A DNA stretch of 64,000 nucleotides, taken from NCBI GenBank assembly GCA_950097015.1, contig CATNEN010000001.1:20174001-20238000 (forward strand), read 5' to 3'. The notes below the pieces were generated by a model. The model saw only the letters and a program-made list of their open reading frames with translations, was not told where the DNA came from and did not search any database. Below are positions 44,727 to 55,369 of this stretch, one piece after another. Made by a program: the position numbers and the translations under genes. How positions within the stretch are numbered: position 1 is the first letter of the stretch; the number at the start of each line of letters is the position of its first letter. The stretch comes from Macrostomum hystrix. Lineage: Eukaryota; Platyhelminthes; Macrostomidae.

Positions 44727-47700
44727 TCAAGCCGGACTGGCAAGCAGGGCTGCCAGAGCAGTCCAACCGCAGAACGGATGAGTCCGCTGTCCCCGACCAG
44801 TTCTGTCATCGTACTGCTCCCAGAGGAAGCCGGTCGAGTCCCACTCTTTCAGGACATTGTTGAACACGGCCGAGCGCAGTTTGTCGGCCAGTTGAGCCGC
44901 AGCCTCTCGATTTGGACCTGGCTGGGAGGCATAGTGACGCAGCGCTGTCACGGCCAGGTAATTGGCGTTGATCCAGATGGCGCCGCGCCAATATGGCGGA
45001 TCGTCTTCCGTGTTGTGCCGATTGTACATCGACGACAATGGCGACAGGGAGCGGAGGCCGTTGGGCGTCCAGAGCAAGCGAGAGTCGGCGATGTCGGCTA
45101 GCAGTTTGGCCAGCCGGGGACTGTCGGGCTGCAGCAGGCGCATCAGCACCGGGAACAGGCTGACGTAGCCGAAGGCCGGCACGTGACCAGGTCGTGGCTC
45201 AACGTCAACCCGACGAATCTTCTTTGGCGGCGTCTGCGGCGGCGACTGGCCGGGCTTCAGCTTTGGCGGCTGGGGTCGCTCCAGGCGGACTCGCTCGGTG
45301 TGCAGGCCGAAGTCCTGATAGGCGCCGGACTGCTCGCTCCAATGGTGCCGGTCCAGGTGAGGCTCGGCTCGCAGCGACTCCCAGGCGGCGCTGTAGCGTC
45401 TCCAATCCGGAGCGTCGACTGCGAAGCCGATCTGAGCCATGACTCGGGAAGCCATGGCCATCCAGCACAGCAGGTCCAGGTGGCGCTCCTGGGGAAAATG
45501 GTTAAATTGAGCTCAATCACTGCTTAACAGGCTACTCACTGAAACTACATGTGTATGCGCGACGCTCTGACTTCTGTCTGCTCAAGCTACTCAAGCTGCT
45601 CAAGCTACTCAAGCTACTCAAGCTACTCAAGCTACTCAAGCTACTCAAGCTACTCAAAATACTTAAGCTAGTCAAGCTACTCAAGCCAATCAAGCTACTC
45701 AAGCTACTCAAGGTACTCAAGGTACTCAAGGTACTCAAGCTACTCAAGCTACTCAAAATACTTAAGCTAGTCAAGCTACTCAAGCCAATCAAGCTACTCA
45801 AACCAATCAAGCTACTCAAACCAATCAAGCTACTCAAGCTACTCAAAATACTTAAGCTACTCAAGCCAATCAAGCCAATCAAGCTACTGAAGACCTCCAA
45901 AAATTGCTTATAAAAGCCTTTTTTATATTCTCTCATCCACAGCCAACCTCATCAGTGGGGTGCGATGCGCGCGGATAATCGTCCAGACCAGACGACAGGG
46001 TCAGCGGATTGAGCTGATGCACTTTATTAGGATCGCGACCGCGCCAACGATAGGTGCCGGGCAGAACGCCGGCTTGGCTGGTGTTGAAGAATGCGTACCA
46101 GGTAGCCAGGCGGGGATACAACCTGCGGAGAAACTCTTTGTCGGCTTTGTCTGCCCCGTCTCTGGTCAGGTATGGCAGCAGCTGCTCAACAGCCAGGAAC
46201 AGGGTTGGCGGATTGCCGTTTGTGTCCGGCTGGATAACAAACTCGTCTGGCACCTGGCGAGTGGGATGACGGTTGATTGGTTCGGAATAATTGGTAAGGA
46301 ATAATTGGTAATGATTGGTAAGGATTGCAGACATGAAGATTTTAGACATGAGGATTGCAGACACGGGTTTACAAAGCCCCATGAGCTTGGGTTTTATAGT
46401 AAAGAATTCTGTAGTCCTAGGACTGTCTGTCTTGTTACCTGTCATGCGGCAGCTCACCTTGGCCCTGGCCTCCAGGCCCAGGATCTGTTCCCGCGGAATC
46501 CAGCCGTTCACATTCATCAGGTCCAGCCAGTGGGCTAAAATGTCTCGACTAATCTCGGGATCGAATTGGCCAATTAGCAGGTTGTGAAAGCCCTCATCCC
46601 AGAGGAAGCCGCGAGGAAAGAATGACCTGTGGGAGTGACATTTTTGGGATAAAAAAGTTAATTTTAGACAATCTAGACTCGCTGATGAAAAGAATAATTA
46701 GGGGTTCTGTGGCAGAGCGGTTAATAAGTTTGCCTCTTGCAACAATGTCCCTAAGCACAGTGAGAGTGTACACTGCCTGACGATGAGGTCAGTGCAGTTG
46801 TACACACCTGTGTGAGTGTGTGCTCAGGAGTCAGCGAAACGGGCAGAATTGCCTTCTCGCTGGCTGCGGGTCTGGAGTCACCAATTATGATTGTTATTAA
46901 AAGGGATAATTGAATCAAGGACCTGGATGGGGTAGCCGAGAACAACGCGGCGGGCCAATAGGCGGCCGTGGTGTCCGTGTCAGGCGAGTACACAATGGAA
47001 CTGCCATAGAAGTAGCCGATACCGCCAAGCATGTTGCTAAGCGCAGATTTGACAAATGCGGACGATTTTGAATCGGCAGCAGCGCCGAAGCGTTGAGAGC
47101 AGCTGCGGTTGAAGGCCGCATCGTGTCTAGCCAGCTCTTTGTTGAACACTTCGCCACGGAGCGGGCCGCCAACTGCCTGACGATCGGCGTAGCCTGCGGC
47201 GGATTCGAAGGCCACCTCCAGCTGGAATTCTGGCAGGGCGGTCATTTGGAAGACGATCAGGTTCTCAAGTTTCATGTTGCTGCGGCCAGTCAAACCGATG
47301 GTGCCGTCTGGGGAGGCCGCCATGCGGTGCAGCACCGTCTCCTTGATGAGGTCCTCGCGAGGCGCAAAGCTGCTCAGGTGAGAATAGCGGACAGGACCGC
47401 TGGTGCGCGGTTGGAAGTGCACCTGCAGATTGGGGGCATTGTTTCATTGCTATAAGTTTCAGTTCGGGTCCATCGGGAGCATGGAGGGTTTCACTCTGCG
47501 GGATGGAGCAAGGAGGGTTTTACTATGCGGGATGGAGCATGGAGGGTTTCACTCTGCGGGATGGAGAATGGAGGGTTTCACTCTGCGGGATGGAGCATGG
47601 AGGGTTTCACTCTGCGGGATGGAGAATGGAGGGTTTTACTCTGCGGGATGGAGAATGGAGGGTTTCACTCTGCGGGATGGAGGATGGAGGGTTTCACTCT

Positions 47701-49526
47701 GCGGGATGGAGAATGGAGGGTTTCACTCTGCGGTATGGAGCATGGAGGGTTTCACTCTGCGGGATGGAGGATGGAGGGTTTCACTCTGCGGGATGGAGAA
47801 TAGAGGGTTTCACTCTGCGGTATGGAGCATGGAGGGTTTCACTCTGCGGGATGGAGGATGGAGGGTTTCACCCTGGAGGCTTTTTCTCTTTGCAGCTTCT
47901 ATGCGACTAAGACTGGTGGGTTTCACTCTGATAAGGGGTTGTAGCCTACAGTGAGGGGTTGTAGCCTACAGTGAGGGGTTGTAGCCTACAGTGAGGGGTT
48001 GTAGCCTACAGTGAGGGGTTGTAGCCTACAGTGAGGGGTTGTAGCCTACAGTGAGGGGTTGTAGCCTACAGTGAGGGGTTGTAGCCTACAGTGAGGGGTT
48101 GTAGCCTACAGTGAGGGGTTGTAGCCTACAGTGAGGGGTTGTAGCCTACAGTGAGGGGTTGTAGCCTACAGTGAGGGGTTGTAGCCTACAGTGAGGGGTT
48201 GTAGCCTACAGTGAGGGGTTGTAGCCTACAGTGAGGGGTTGTAGCCTACAGTGAGGGGTTGTAGCCTACAGTGAGTGGTTGTAGCCTACAGTGAGGGGTT
48301 GTTGCCTAAAGTGTGGGGTTGTAGCCTACAGTGAGGGGTTGTAGCCTACAGTGAGGGGTTGTAGCCTACAGTGAGGGGTTGTAGCCTACAGTGAGGGGTT
48401 GTAGCCTACAGTGAGGGGTTGTAGCCTACAGTGAGGGGTTGTAGCCTACAGTGAGGGGTTGAAGCCTAGTACATTTTGTGACAGATGTACTACTTGAAGG
48501 TCATGGGTTCGATTCCCAACTCCACCTGAAAAATATGCAAGACAATTAACTCTGCTTCAGTTTACGCAGCTTTTAAATAGGTAGGGTAATTGAGGGTGGG
48601 TTTGGCACCTCACCAGTCCATGGACTGAGCAGCCGCTGCGGTGTGCTGCACATCTGGCCCAATAGGACAGGTGTAATCAATTGTTATTACTCTGATAAGC
48701 TACGCACCTGGAACTCGCCCAGTTCCTTTGTATGGCCGCTAATCTTATCCAATCGGAACTGTTCATCAACAGCCTGACCCCGCAGGTGACCCAGCGTTGT
48801 GTCCGGCAGCAGGAAGTAGAACATTACAGACAGCAAGGGTGATCGCTGTCGCTGCCTGGCTTCGCTGGCATTCACGCCGACCAGGCGAGTCGTGATTCTG
48901 GCTGTCCAATCGCCGCCTTTGCCGCCAATCCTTGGCCGTTTGACGAATTCCGTACTGATGGCAAACTCTTCGTCTCTAATGGATTGGATGCCGAAATTTC
49001 TACCGTCGTGCGCGTCCCAGGAGTAGCGCAGCCGGTCCGACTGGTCGCACCAGTGCCGAATCTGAGGCTCCAGGCCGTCCTGACGGAACCACATCAGGCC
49101 GGCTAGGAGAGAGTGCGGACTGCGATGCTTTAGGCCGAAGTACAGCTGCGGCCGGTAGGTGCCCCAGAACAGGTCCGGACTGAGCTCTGCCGCTGTGCCA
49201 TTCTGCTGCACCAGAGTCGGCAGCGGCAGGGGAGTCCACAGCCTGGCTGTGCGAGCCTTCAGCGACACGAAGCGAACTAGAAACACCAGAGCGGCAATGG
49301 CGAACAGGCCAGCGAACAGCTTAGATAGAGTGGCACTGGACGGTGTGAGAGCCGCAGCCAGCCTGTTGGCATTCCAATACTTGCCGCCGAGATAGAACCC
49401 GGGACCGCCGCCGCTGCCAGAGTGCCGGTTGCGATGCCTCTGCGGCATCGGTCGGGGACCGTCGCCAGAGTTGGCGTTCTGCTTCAAACGGCTGCGAATC
49501 TGGTTCTGACTGGCGCCCTTCGGCAT
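44727..49526 (-). CDS. MOGS: Mannosyl-oligosaccharide glucosidase (ER glucosidase I, GH63)
   Basis: Five exons on the minus strand (49526-48708, 47422-46923, 46626-46458, 46253-45948, 45488-44727) join in frame to 851 residues; human MOGS is 837. It is a type II ER membrane enzyme that removes the outermost alpha-1,2-glucose from Glc3Man9GlcNAc2 on new glycoproteins. A basic cytosolic N-terminus precedes one membrane segment (residues about 69-88). The N-terminal beta domain begins at DLFWGTYRPQLYFGLKHR. The GH63 catalytic barrel shows FFPRGFLWDEGFH (about 442-454), YWRGAIWINANYLAV (about 764-778) and GFLWEQYDDRTGRG with Glu near 822. All conserved blocks are present, so it looks functional. 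Introns 1 and 4 hold minisatellites and intron 2 an inserted SINE. Confidence 0.97.
45586..45890. repeat. 9-bp tandem repeat in MOGS intron 4
   Basis: About 33 units of AAGCTACTC with variants AAGCCAATC and AAAATACTT. It nearly fills the 459-bp intron between exons 5 and 4. Confidence 0.95.
46699..46900 (+). mobile_element. Family 1 SINE, internally deleted, in MOGS intron 2
   Basis: A tRNA-Val-like head with A box TGTGGCAGAGCGGTTA joins directly to the second half of the body (ACTGCCTGACGATGAGG ... GCTGCGGGTCTGGAGTC). The B box and first half of the body are missing. It is antisense to MOGS. Flanks AAAAGAATAATT and AAAAGGGATAATT may be a diverged target duplication. Confidence 0.82.
47475..47875. 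repeat. Minisatellite in MOGS intron 1, 29-bp unit
   Basis: About 14 units containing GGATGGAGCATGGAGGGTTT and CACTCTGCG. It begins about 50 bp from the exon 2 acceptor. Confidence 0.95.
47938..48470. repeat. Highly uniform 20-bp minisatellite in MOGS intron 1
   Basis: About 27 copies of GTGAGGGGTTGTAGCCTACA, nearly all identical; the main divergence is one block at 48275-48316. Such uniformity suggests recent expansion or active homogenisation. Confidence 0.97.
48472..48690 (+). mobile_element. tRNA-derived SINE, family 2, in MOGS intron 1
   Basis: It contains a B-box-like GGGTTCGATTCCC (about 48508), and shares GTCCATGGACTGAGCAGC and CTGGCCCAATAG with the copy at 59394-59660. It is inserted between the 20-bp array and MOGS exon 1, antisense to the gene. 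Confidence 0.72.
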
Positions 49527-49682
49527 GGCTTCAGATTTAGCCCGAAATGGTTGTAATAATGAGAGAAGATTAATGCAAATTTACTTGCTAGATTGGCTGA
49601 TGCTGCAATTTGGGAAATGGCGGTATGGCATGCTGTTAGAACGAGAAGACATGTATGAATAAAGGGCTTCTAATTATTGCCT

Positions 49683-49925
49683 ATTATAATAATTATTTTA
49701 GGAGGCACATCAATTGGCGACACAAGACCTGCAGCCGGCGAGGAGCCAATTCTGCCCGTTTCGCTGACTCGTGAGCACACACAGATTCTGTTCACAGGTG
49801 TGTACATCTGCCGTGACTTTCTCATCCTCAGGCTATGTCCAGTCTCACTGTGCCTTGGTGGTTGGCCTTCAAGGGGTGTAAAAATTGCACAACGTCTCGT
49901 ACTAAGGCACGGGGGCATAGAAAAG
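49683..49925 (-). mobile_element. Family 1 SINE, 5'-truncated
   Basis: On the minus strand it carries the family 1 body from about GCACAGTGAGACTGG to GCAGGTCTTGTGTCGCC and an ATT-rich tail. The tRNA head is missing or unrecognisable. It lies about 160 bp upstream of the MOGS start. Confidence 0.82.
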
Positions 49926-50718
49926 GAGACGATTAAGTATTTCTAATAAAAAGCCGTTTTAATTTTGTGCCAAAAATGACAAGCAAACTAGCCTACTAAG
50001 AGTAGAAATATGAAAAAAGACAACTTATTATAAAATTTGAGAGCTTAAAAGAGGAAAACAAACACCTGGGTTTTTGCGTATCGAAAATTATTACCGACAA
50101 ACACTATATTTATGCCTGTACTAAGTTTACTGTTTTCTTGCACAGTGCAGGACACACAGACAGGCGAATAATAAATAAAAATAGCAAGCCAGAATTTAAG
50201 GAGCTACAATGAATGCTACTTACTGCTGCAGTAGATTTCTTTGTTTTACAAAAACGCCTCACGCTAGAATTTTAGAGCATAAAAAAAAGCTTTTTTTGTG
50301 ACAAAAAAACTCACCGAACCTTAATAAGTTGAGTCTTAAGCAGACACTCGGACTAGAAACAAGGCTGATGCAGACAACACTGCAAACCCTATTGATGTGG
50401 GAAAAACTAACCAATAAGAAATTCTGGGCTGGATGACATTCTACTGATTTTATTAATAGTTACCAATGAAGTTAGTATCAAGTTTGCAAAAAAATACACA
50501 AAATATGCATGCATTAGTCATAAATACTAGATAGGAGAATATTAATTTCAAGTTTAACCTGGATTAGCAAACTGTTGTCACATGCTGTGAAATTTGCCGG
50601 TTTTGCGCCAACTAACAGTACAGAATGAAGGCCTTTACGGGATTTATTTGTTAAGAAAATATCGGATTTTCCTAACTGTTCTACTGATAGTAGAAATATT
50701 AAAATATGCCAATCAGAT
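49926..50718. other. Intergenic stretch between MOGS and NUP107
   Basis: AT-rich. It lies between the 3' end of NUP107 and the 5' end of MOGS, both on the minus strand. Nothing identifiable seen. Confidence 0.5.
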
Positions 50719-50724
50719 TTTATT
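50719..50724 (-). promoter_or_regulatory. Poly(A) signal of NUP107 immediately after stop
   Basis: AATAAA on the minus strand begins 3 nt after the stop codon (TGA GCG AATAAA). If used, the 3' UTR would be only about 25 nt. Confidence 0.5.
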
Positions 50725-50727
50725 CGC

Positions 50728-53700
50728 TCATTCGTCAAGAGTCGTAGCCATATCGTAGCCGAACGCATCGTAGCCATCGTCTAGTAAGCGACAGGCCGCG
50801 TCGCGAATCAGCATGAACAGCTGTTGCAGTTGGTCCTGACGGAACAGGGCGCCAACCCGACCGGGTGACTCAGCCGCAATGAGCTCGGCTAGTCGAGTCA
50901 GGCCTCTGGGCTGGTCAGCCTGTAGCAGCAGGCGGGCCACGCACAGGCACAGCTGTGGCAGGTACAGCCGGCGCAGGCTCTGTAGCTGGGCAGTTCGGCC
51001 TGGCTCGGCTAATTCTGATTGGTCAGCAAACTGATCGGCTAGCCAGCCGGGCTTTGGCCACAGCAGGAGGTCCTCGAGGCGTGAGACGGCAGCTCGTGTG
51101 TGCAGGCCCAGCAGGTGGCGCCAGCGCTCCAGCTCGGCCTGGTAGCGACGCTCCCGCTGCTCGTAGAACAGCTTCTCCGTGTAGGGCGCGCCCGCGGGCG
51201 CCGGGTCTGGGCGCTCAGGCCTGGCCTGGTAGAAGTGCACCTGCGGGATAGAGCCCGGTGTATTGGCTTGCTAATTTTGGGTTTCTGATCCCTTAATAAT
51301 CTAGAACCCAGATTATTTTCAGCTAGGTTCTAAAACCCAAAATATCTATTCCTAATCCTAATTCTAGTATTCTAGAATCTAGATCCCCTAATTTTAGGAT
51401 CGATGTCTAGATCTATATCTATATCTATCTCTAAGGTTCTAGATGCCCTAACAATCGTCTCTAAGGTTCTAGATCCCCTAACAATCGTCTCTAAGGTTCT
51501 AGATCCCCTAACAATCGTCTCTGAGGTTCTAGATCCTCCAACTATCGTCTCTAAGGTTCTAGATCCCCTAACAATCGTCTCTGAGGTTCTAGATCCTCTA
51601 ACAATCGTCTCTGAGGTTCTAGATCCCCTAACAATCGTCTCTGAGGTTCTAGATCCCCTAACAATCGTCTCTGAGGTTCTAGATCCTCTAACAATCGTCT
51701 CTGAGGTTCTAGATCCATTAACAATCGTCTCTAAGGTTCTAGATCCCCTGACAATCGTCTCTAAGGTTCTAGATCCCCTAACAATCGTCTCTGAGGTTCT
51801 AGATCCTCTAACAATCGTCTCTAAGGTTCTAGATCCCCTAACAATCGTCTCTGAGGTTCTAGATCCTCTAACAATCGTCTCTGAGGTTCTAGATCCCCTA
51901 ACAATCGTCTCTGAGGTTCTAGATCCCCTAACAATCGTCTCTGAGGTTCTAGATCCTCTAACAATCGTCTCTGAGGTTCTAGATCCCCTAACAATCGTCT
52001 CTAAGGTTCTAGATCCCCTAACAATCGTCTCTAAGGTTGTAGATCCTCTAACAATCGTCTCTAAGGTTTTAGATCCCTAAACAAGGCACAGCAGACTCAC
52101 AGTCCAGGTTCTAGATCCCTAAACAAGGCACAGCAGACTCACAGTCCAGGTTCTAGATCCCTAAGTAAAACACAGCAGACTCACAGTCCAGGTTCTAGAT
52201 CCCTAAACAAGGCACAGCAGACTCACAGTCCAGTCGGCCACAGCTTCCTGAGCGGCCAAATAAGCCCGCAATCCGGCCAGCTCTCGCATAGCGTCCCTAG
52301 CAACCGGTGGCAACTGTCCGCTAGCGTCGGCTTCCTGAGCTTCAACCAGGCGTTGAGAATCGTCGGACACTTTAGCCAGAGCGTCGCGAGCTCCCTGCTC
52401 CTTGTTCAATGCCAGAAACAGCCTAGCCAGTGCGCAGGTCTGTCGCACAGCTTCGATACGCGGTGTGGCGCCAGCCAGGATGACCCAGTCTAACGAGCTG
52501 ATCTTACGCTGATCCGCCTCCGTCAATTGTTCGCTACCGCCGCAGCCGAGACCGTCCGTGCCGCAGCCGAGATCGTCTTCGGATTCTAGATTGGATCGTC
52601 GAACAGCTTCAACAACGGACACAGTGATGGCTGCCGTGTCTAGGCCGGCCCTCTCAGCCAGCTGAAGGCAGTGCACTCGGGTTGGAGTGTCCTCAATGCG
52701 CTGCAGCAGCTTGCCGTAACAGCTCACCTGCTGGTCTCTGAGGGATGTCGAGTTGGGTTAATAGGCTTATCAATCCCCAGGTGCTCATACGGATGTACAG
52801 ATCTCTACTTACTCAGTCTACTACTGAGATCCCTACTCACTCAGTCTATAGTACTCAGATCCCTACTCACTTAACCTACTACTGAGATCCCTACTCACTC
52901 AGTCTATAGTACTCAGATCCCTACTCACTCAACCTACTACTGAGATCCCTACTTATTTAGTCTAGTACTCAGTCATATCCATAGTAATTCATGAAATCCC
53001 TAAGCTGTGAACCGAATGCCGAACTTTCAGTCTCATCCAAGAAGCTCACCTGGGCAGTCTGGCAGTGTAGTAAGCTACCAGTCCAGTTCGGCCCTCTTCA
53101 ATGAGGCCGTCAATGTACCTCTGCAGCAGTCGCACACAGTCTGGCTCATCCGGACTCAGCAGGCCCAGTCTCTGCAGGCAGAGGGTCAAGTGTACAGCGA
53201 ATCGCAGCTCCTGGGAGTCCAGGTCGCCGTCAGACAATCGGCTAGCCAGGATGGCAGGCAGTCCTGCAGGTCTGTCCAGAATCACCAGGGTCTGCACAGT
53301 TGGCCAAAGTTCGCGACATTCCAGCCGGCCCATCACCGTCTCTCGACTGGTCAGTCGCTTAGCAACCGACACGGCGGCTGCGGCTGACGAGGCCAACTCC
53401 GGGCAAGTCGAAGCTGTTGAAGCCGCATCGGTAGCCAGCTCGCCTAGGCGACTGTTGACTCGCGCCTCAACGAAGCACCTGGCGTGAGCCCACAGACGGT
53501 CCTCCCAGCTGCCGGCTGAGAACACGGCCAGCAGTGGATCGAGGTTGCCGCACAGGGCAGCTGACAATGCCCGCTCCCAGCGACTCAGGCAGCAGTCTGA
53601 GCTGGCAGCCCAGGCCGCGGCTCGCCAAAGATCTCGGCGCGGATTGCCGTGCGGCCGGTTGCCGGGCAGTTGCCAGCCGTACAGGCAGGCGGCGCGCCAG

Positions 53701-55346
53701 TGCTGCCCAGCGGAGGAGAATAGGCGAGCTGCGCGTTCTAGCTGACCTGCCCGGAGGAGCTGGAAGGCGGAGGCTAGTAGGCGCTCTTCGGCGGCGCGGT
53801 CCAGGTCTGCCAGCTGGAGCGACTGCTGCTGCTGCTGTTTTATGAGGAAATGACGGGAAAGGCATGCCGGTTAGTAAGCTAGATTCTTCTGCGTAAATAG
53901 CTCTGCTTTTTGGTACCATTAAAAGCAGAATAATTCTCTGAATAATTTAGTATTAATAACGGTATGTTTCAGGGCCAGGTTTAAAACAAATATCAGGATA
54001 AGACTCTCCCGTATCCAAAAATCGACTAACCTATCAGATAGTAATTTTCCATATCCAATTGTTACTATTTACTGTCCACTTTGACTTTGGTATTTAATTT
54101 GTTTTCTAAGAAATCAGGGACGTTGAGTTGTAGCTACCTGCTGCTGATGCTGGTGTTGCATCATCGATCCATTTAGTTTCCTCTGAGCAGCCGCCGCGAC
54201 TGGTCCGTCCGGATCTAACCTAGTAACCAGGCCGGCTGGAATCGAACCACCGCCGCCAGCAGCTCTCCGCAGCAGGTGCAGCGTCTGCTCCCAGGGAACT
54301 CGGCCCGCTGCGGCGGCTTCGCAGGCGTCTGGCGGCGACGGCAGTTCGTCTAGGCGCGAGGCTGCGGCCGACTCCAGCCAGTCGATGACGAGTTGAAATT
54401 CGCGCACCTCAGCATCGGTGGCGTACAGGTGGGCGACTAGGCGCTTGTCAGGATGGCGACGGCTCCAGTGATAGGCGCCGCCAGATTCAGAGGCCTGCAA
54501 TGAAGATTGGGAATGATAAAACACCGGCCCGCGGGCCAGATGCGGCCCTTTGAAGCTCCATATTTTTCCTGTCTCATCTCTCTCTTATATCTGGAAAACG
54601 AAAGTCTCTACTCGGTTTTATCTCTCCTGTGTCTCATCCCTTCACAGTCTCCTCGATCCCGTCTCATCTATCCTGTGTTTTATCTCTTCTTATACTCCTA
54701 CAAATTCCTAACCCTTAATTATTTTAACCCAGACAGCATTGGTTGTTGTCGAGATTTAGGAAGACAAATGCAAACTTACAGCATCATCGTCATCCTCGTA
54801 CATGCCCATCGGCTCGTCAATGCCAGCGTCTTCTTCGTCGCCTCGACTGTCGCCGGAGCGCGAGTCGGCGGCCCGCCTGGAACCGGCTGCGAATCTGTCG
54901 CGATAGAGCAGGCCCAGCAGTCGCCAAGTCTGGCACTCCCAGCTGAGCGACCGCCGCTGCGGAGACGCCAATCGCAGGCCCAGCCTCCGCAGCAGGGCGT
55001 CCTGGGCCACGCACAGATCGCTAAACTGGTGGCACAATTCTAAGCCGTCAAAGTCGCCGATAGCCTGATGAAAATCGGCGAATAGATTCTCACCAGAAGC
55101 CAGCTGAGCTTCATCTTGAACATCGATAGCCGCGGTGGCAGCCGCTGACTGCTGCAGGAGGCTGTTATTGTTGCCGAAGCTCACATTGGCTAATGTACTG
55201 TTAGCCAGCTGATTGTTAGCCAATCCGCGGGCTTTGAAGACAGCCATGGTGTCCTGGCTGATAATGTTGCCTAAACCAGTTTTATCGGCAACATCTTCAG
55301 CATCAAACAGCTGCTTTGACCATCTCGCCTGCTGAGTGTGAAGCAT
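50728..55346 (-). CDS. NUP107: Nucleoporin Nup107
   Basis: Five exons on the minus strand (55346-54780, 54494-54138, 53834-53050, 52737-52227, 51240-50728) join in frame to 910 residues; human NUP107 is 925. Nup107 is a helical scaffold of the Y-shaped outer-ring complex of the nuclear pore and pairs with Nup133. Family blocks in order: CQTWRLLGLLYRDRF, EFQLVIDWLE, VPWEQTLHLL, LVTRLDPDGP, LERAARLFSSAGQHWRAA, GNPRRDLWRAAAW, ERALSAALCGNLDPLL, EDRLWAHARC and LRAYLAAQEAVADWT. The ATG is the first codon after the TTGCAG acceptor at 55347; since the product is near full length I take it as the start, although an upstream coding exon is not excluded. Introns 3 and 4 carry minisatellites and intron 1 a hAT-like remnant. 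Confidence 0.93.
51410..52079. repeat. Minisatellite in NUP107 intron 4, 30-bp unit
   Basis: About 22 units of CTCTGAGGTTCTAGATCCCC plus TAACAATCGT, with A/G and T/C variants. The 225-codon open frame across it arises because the unit is ten codons long. Confidence 0.95.
52080..52232. repeat. 42-bp repeat that copies the NUP107 exon 4 donor
   Basis: Three tandem units (from about 52085, 52127 and 52169) contain GCACAGCAGACTCACAGTCC. The same sequence at 52212-52231 is the true exon 4/intron 4 border (minus strand CTGGACT|GTGAGT). The duplicated unit therefore holds the end of the exon and the donor site. Confidence 0.9.
52790..52975. repeat. Minisatellite in NUP107 intron 3, 30-bp unit
   Basis: About six units of GATCCCTACTCACTCAGTCT plus a TATAGTACTCA or ACTACTGA segment, in a 312-bp intron. 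Confidence 0.85.
54524..54690 (-). mobile_element. hAT-like composite element fragment in NUP107 intron 1
   Basis: CCGGCCCGCGGGCCAGATGC followed by GGCCCTTTGAAGCTCC is the reverse complement of the right subterminal part of the 15866-16874 element. It is followed by degenerate TCTCCTGTGTCTCATC units, the reverse complement of that element's minisatellite. The terminal CAGGGGT is missing. Confidence 0.72.
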
Positions 55347-55369
55347 CTGCAAGTTGGGGTCAGGGGATC
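55347..55369 (-). promoter_or_regulatory. 3' splice acceptor directly abutting NUP107 ATG
   Basis: On the minus strand a C-rich tract ends in AACTTGCAG, and the next three bases are the ATG. It could be a spliced-leader acceptor or the end of an intron within an undetected longer gene. Confidence 0.55.

Noticed and set aside
51403-52080. 225-codon frame on the plus strand
   Set aside because: A 30-bp intronic minisatellite of NUP107 read as a ten-residue repeat.
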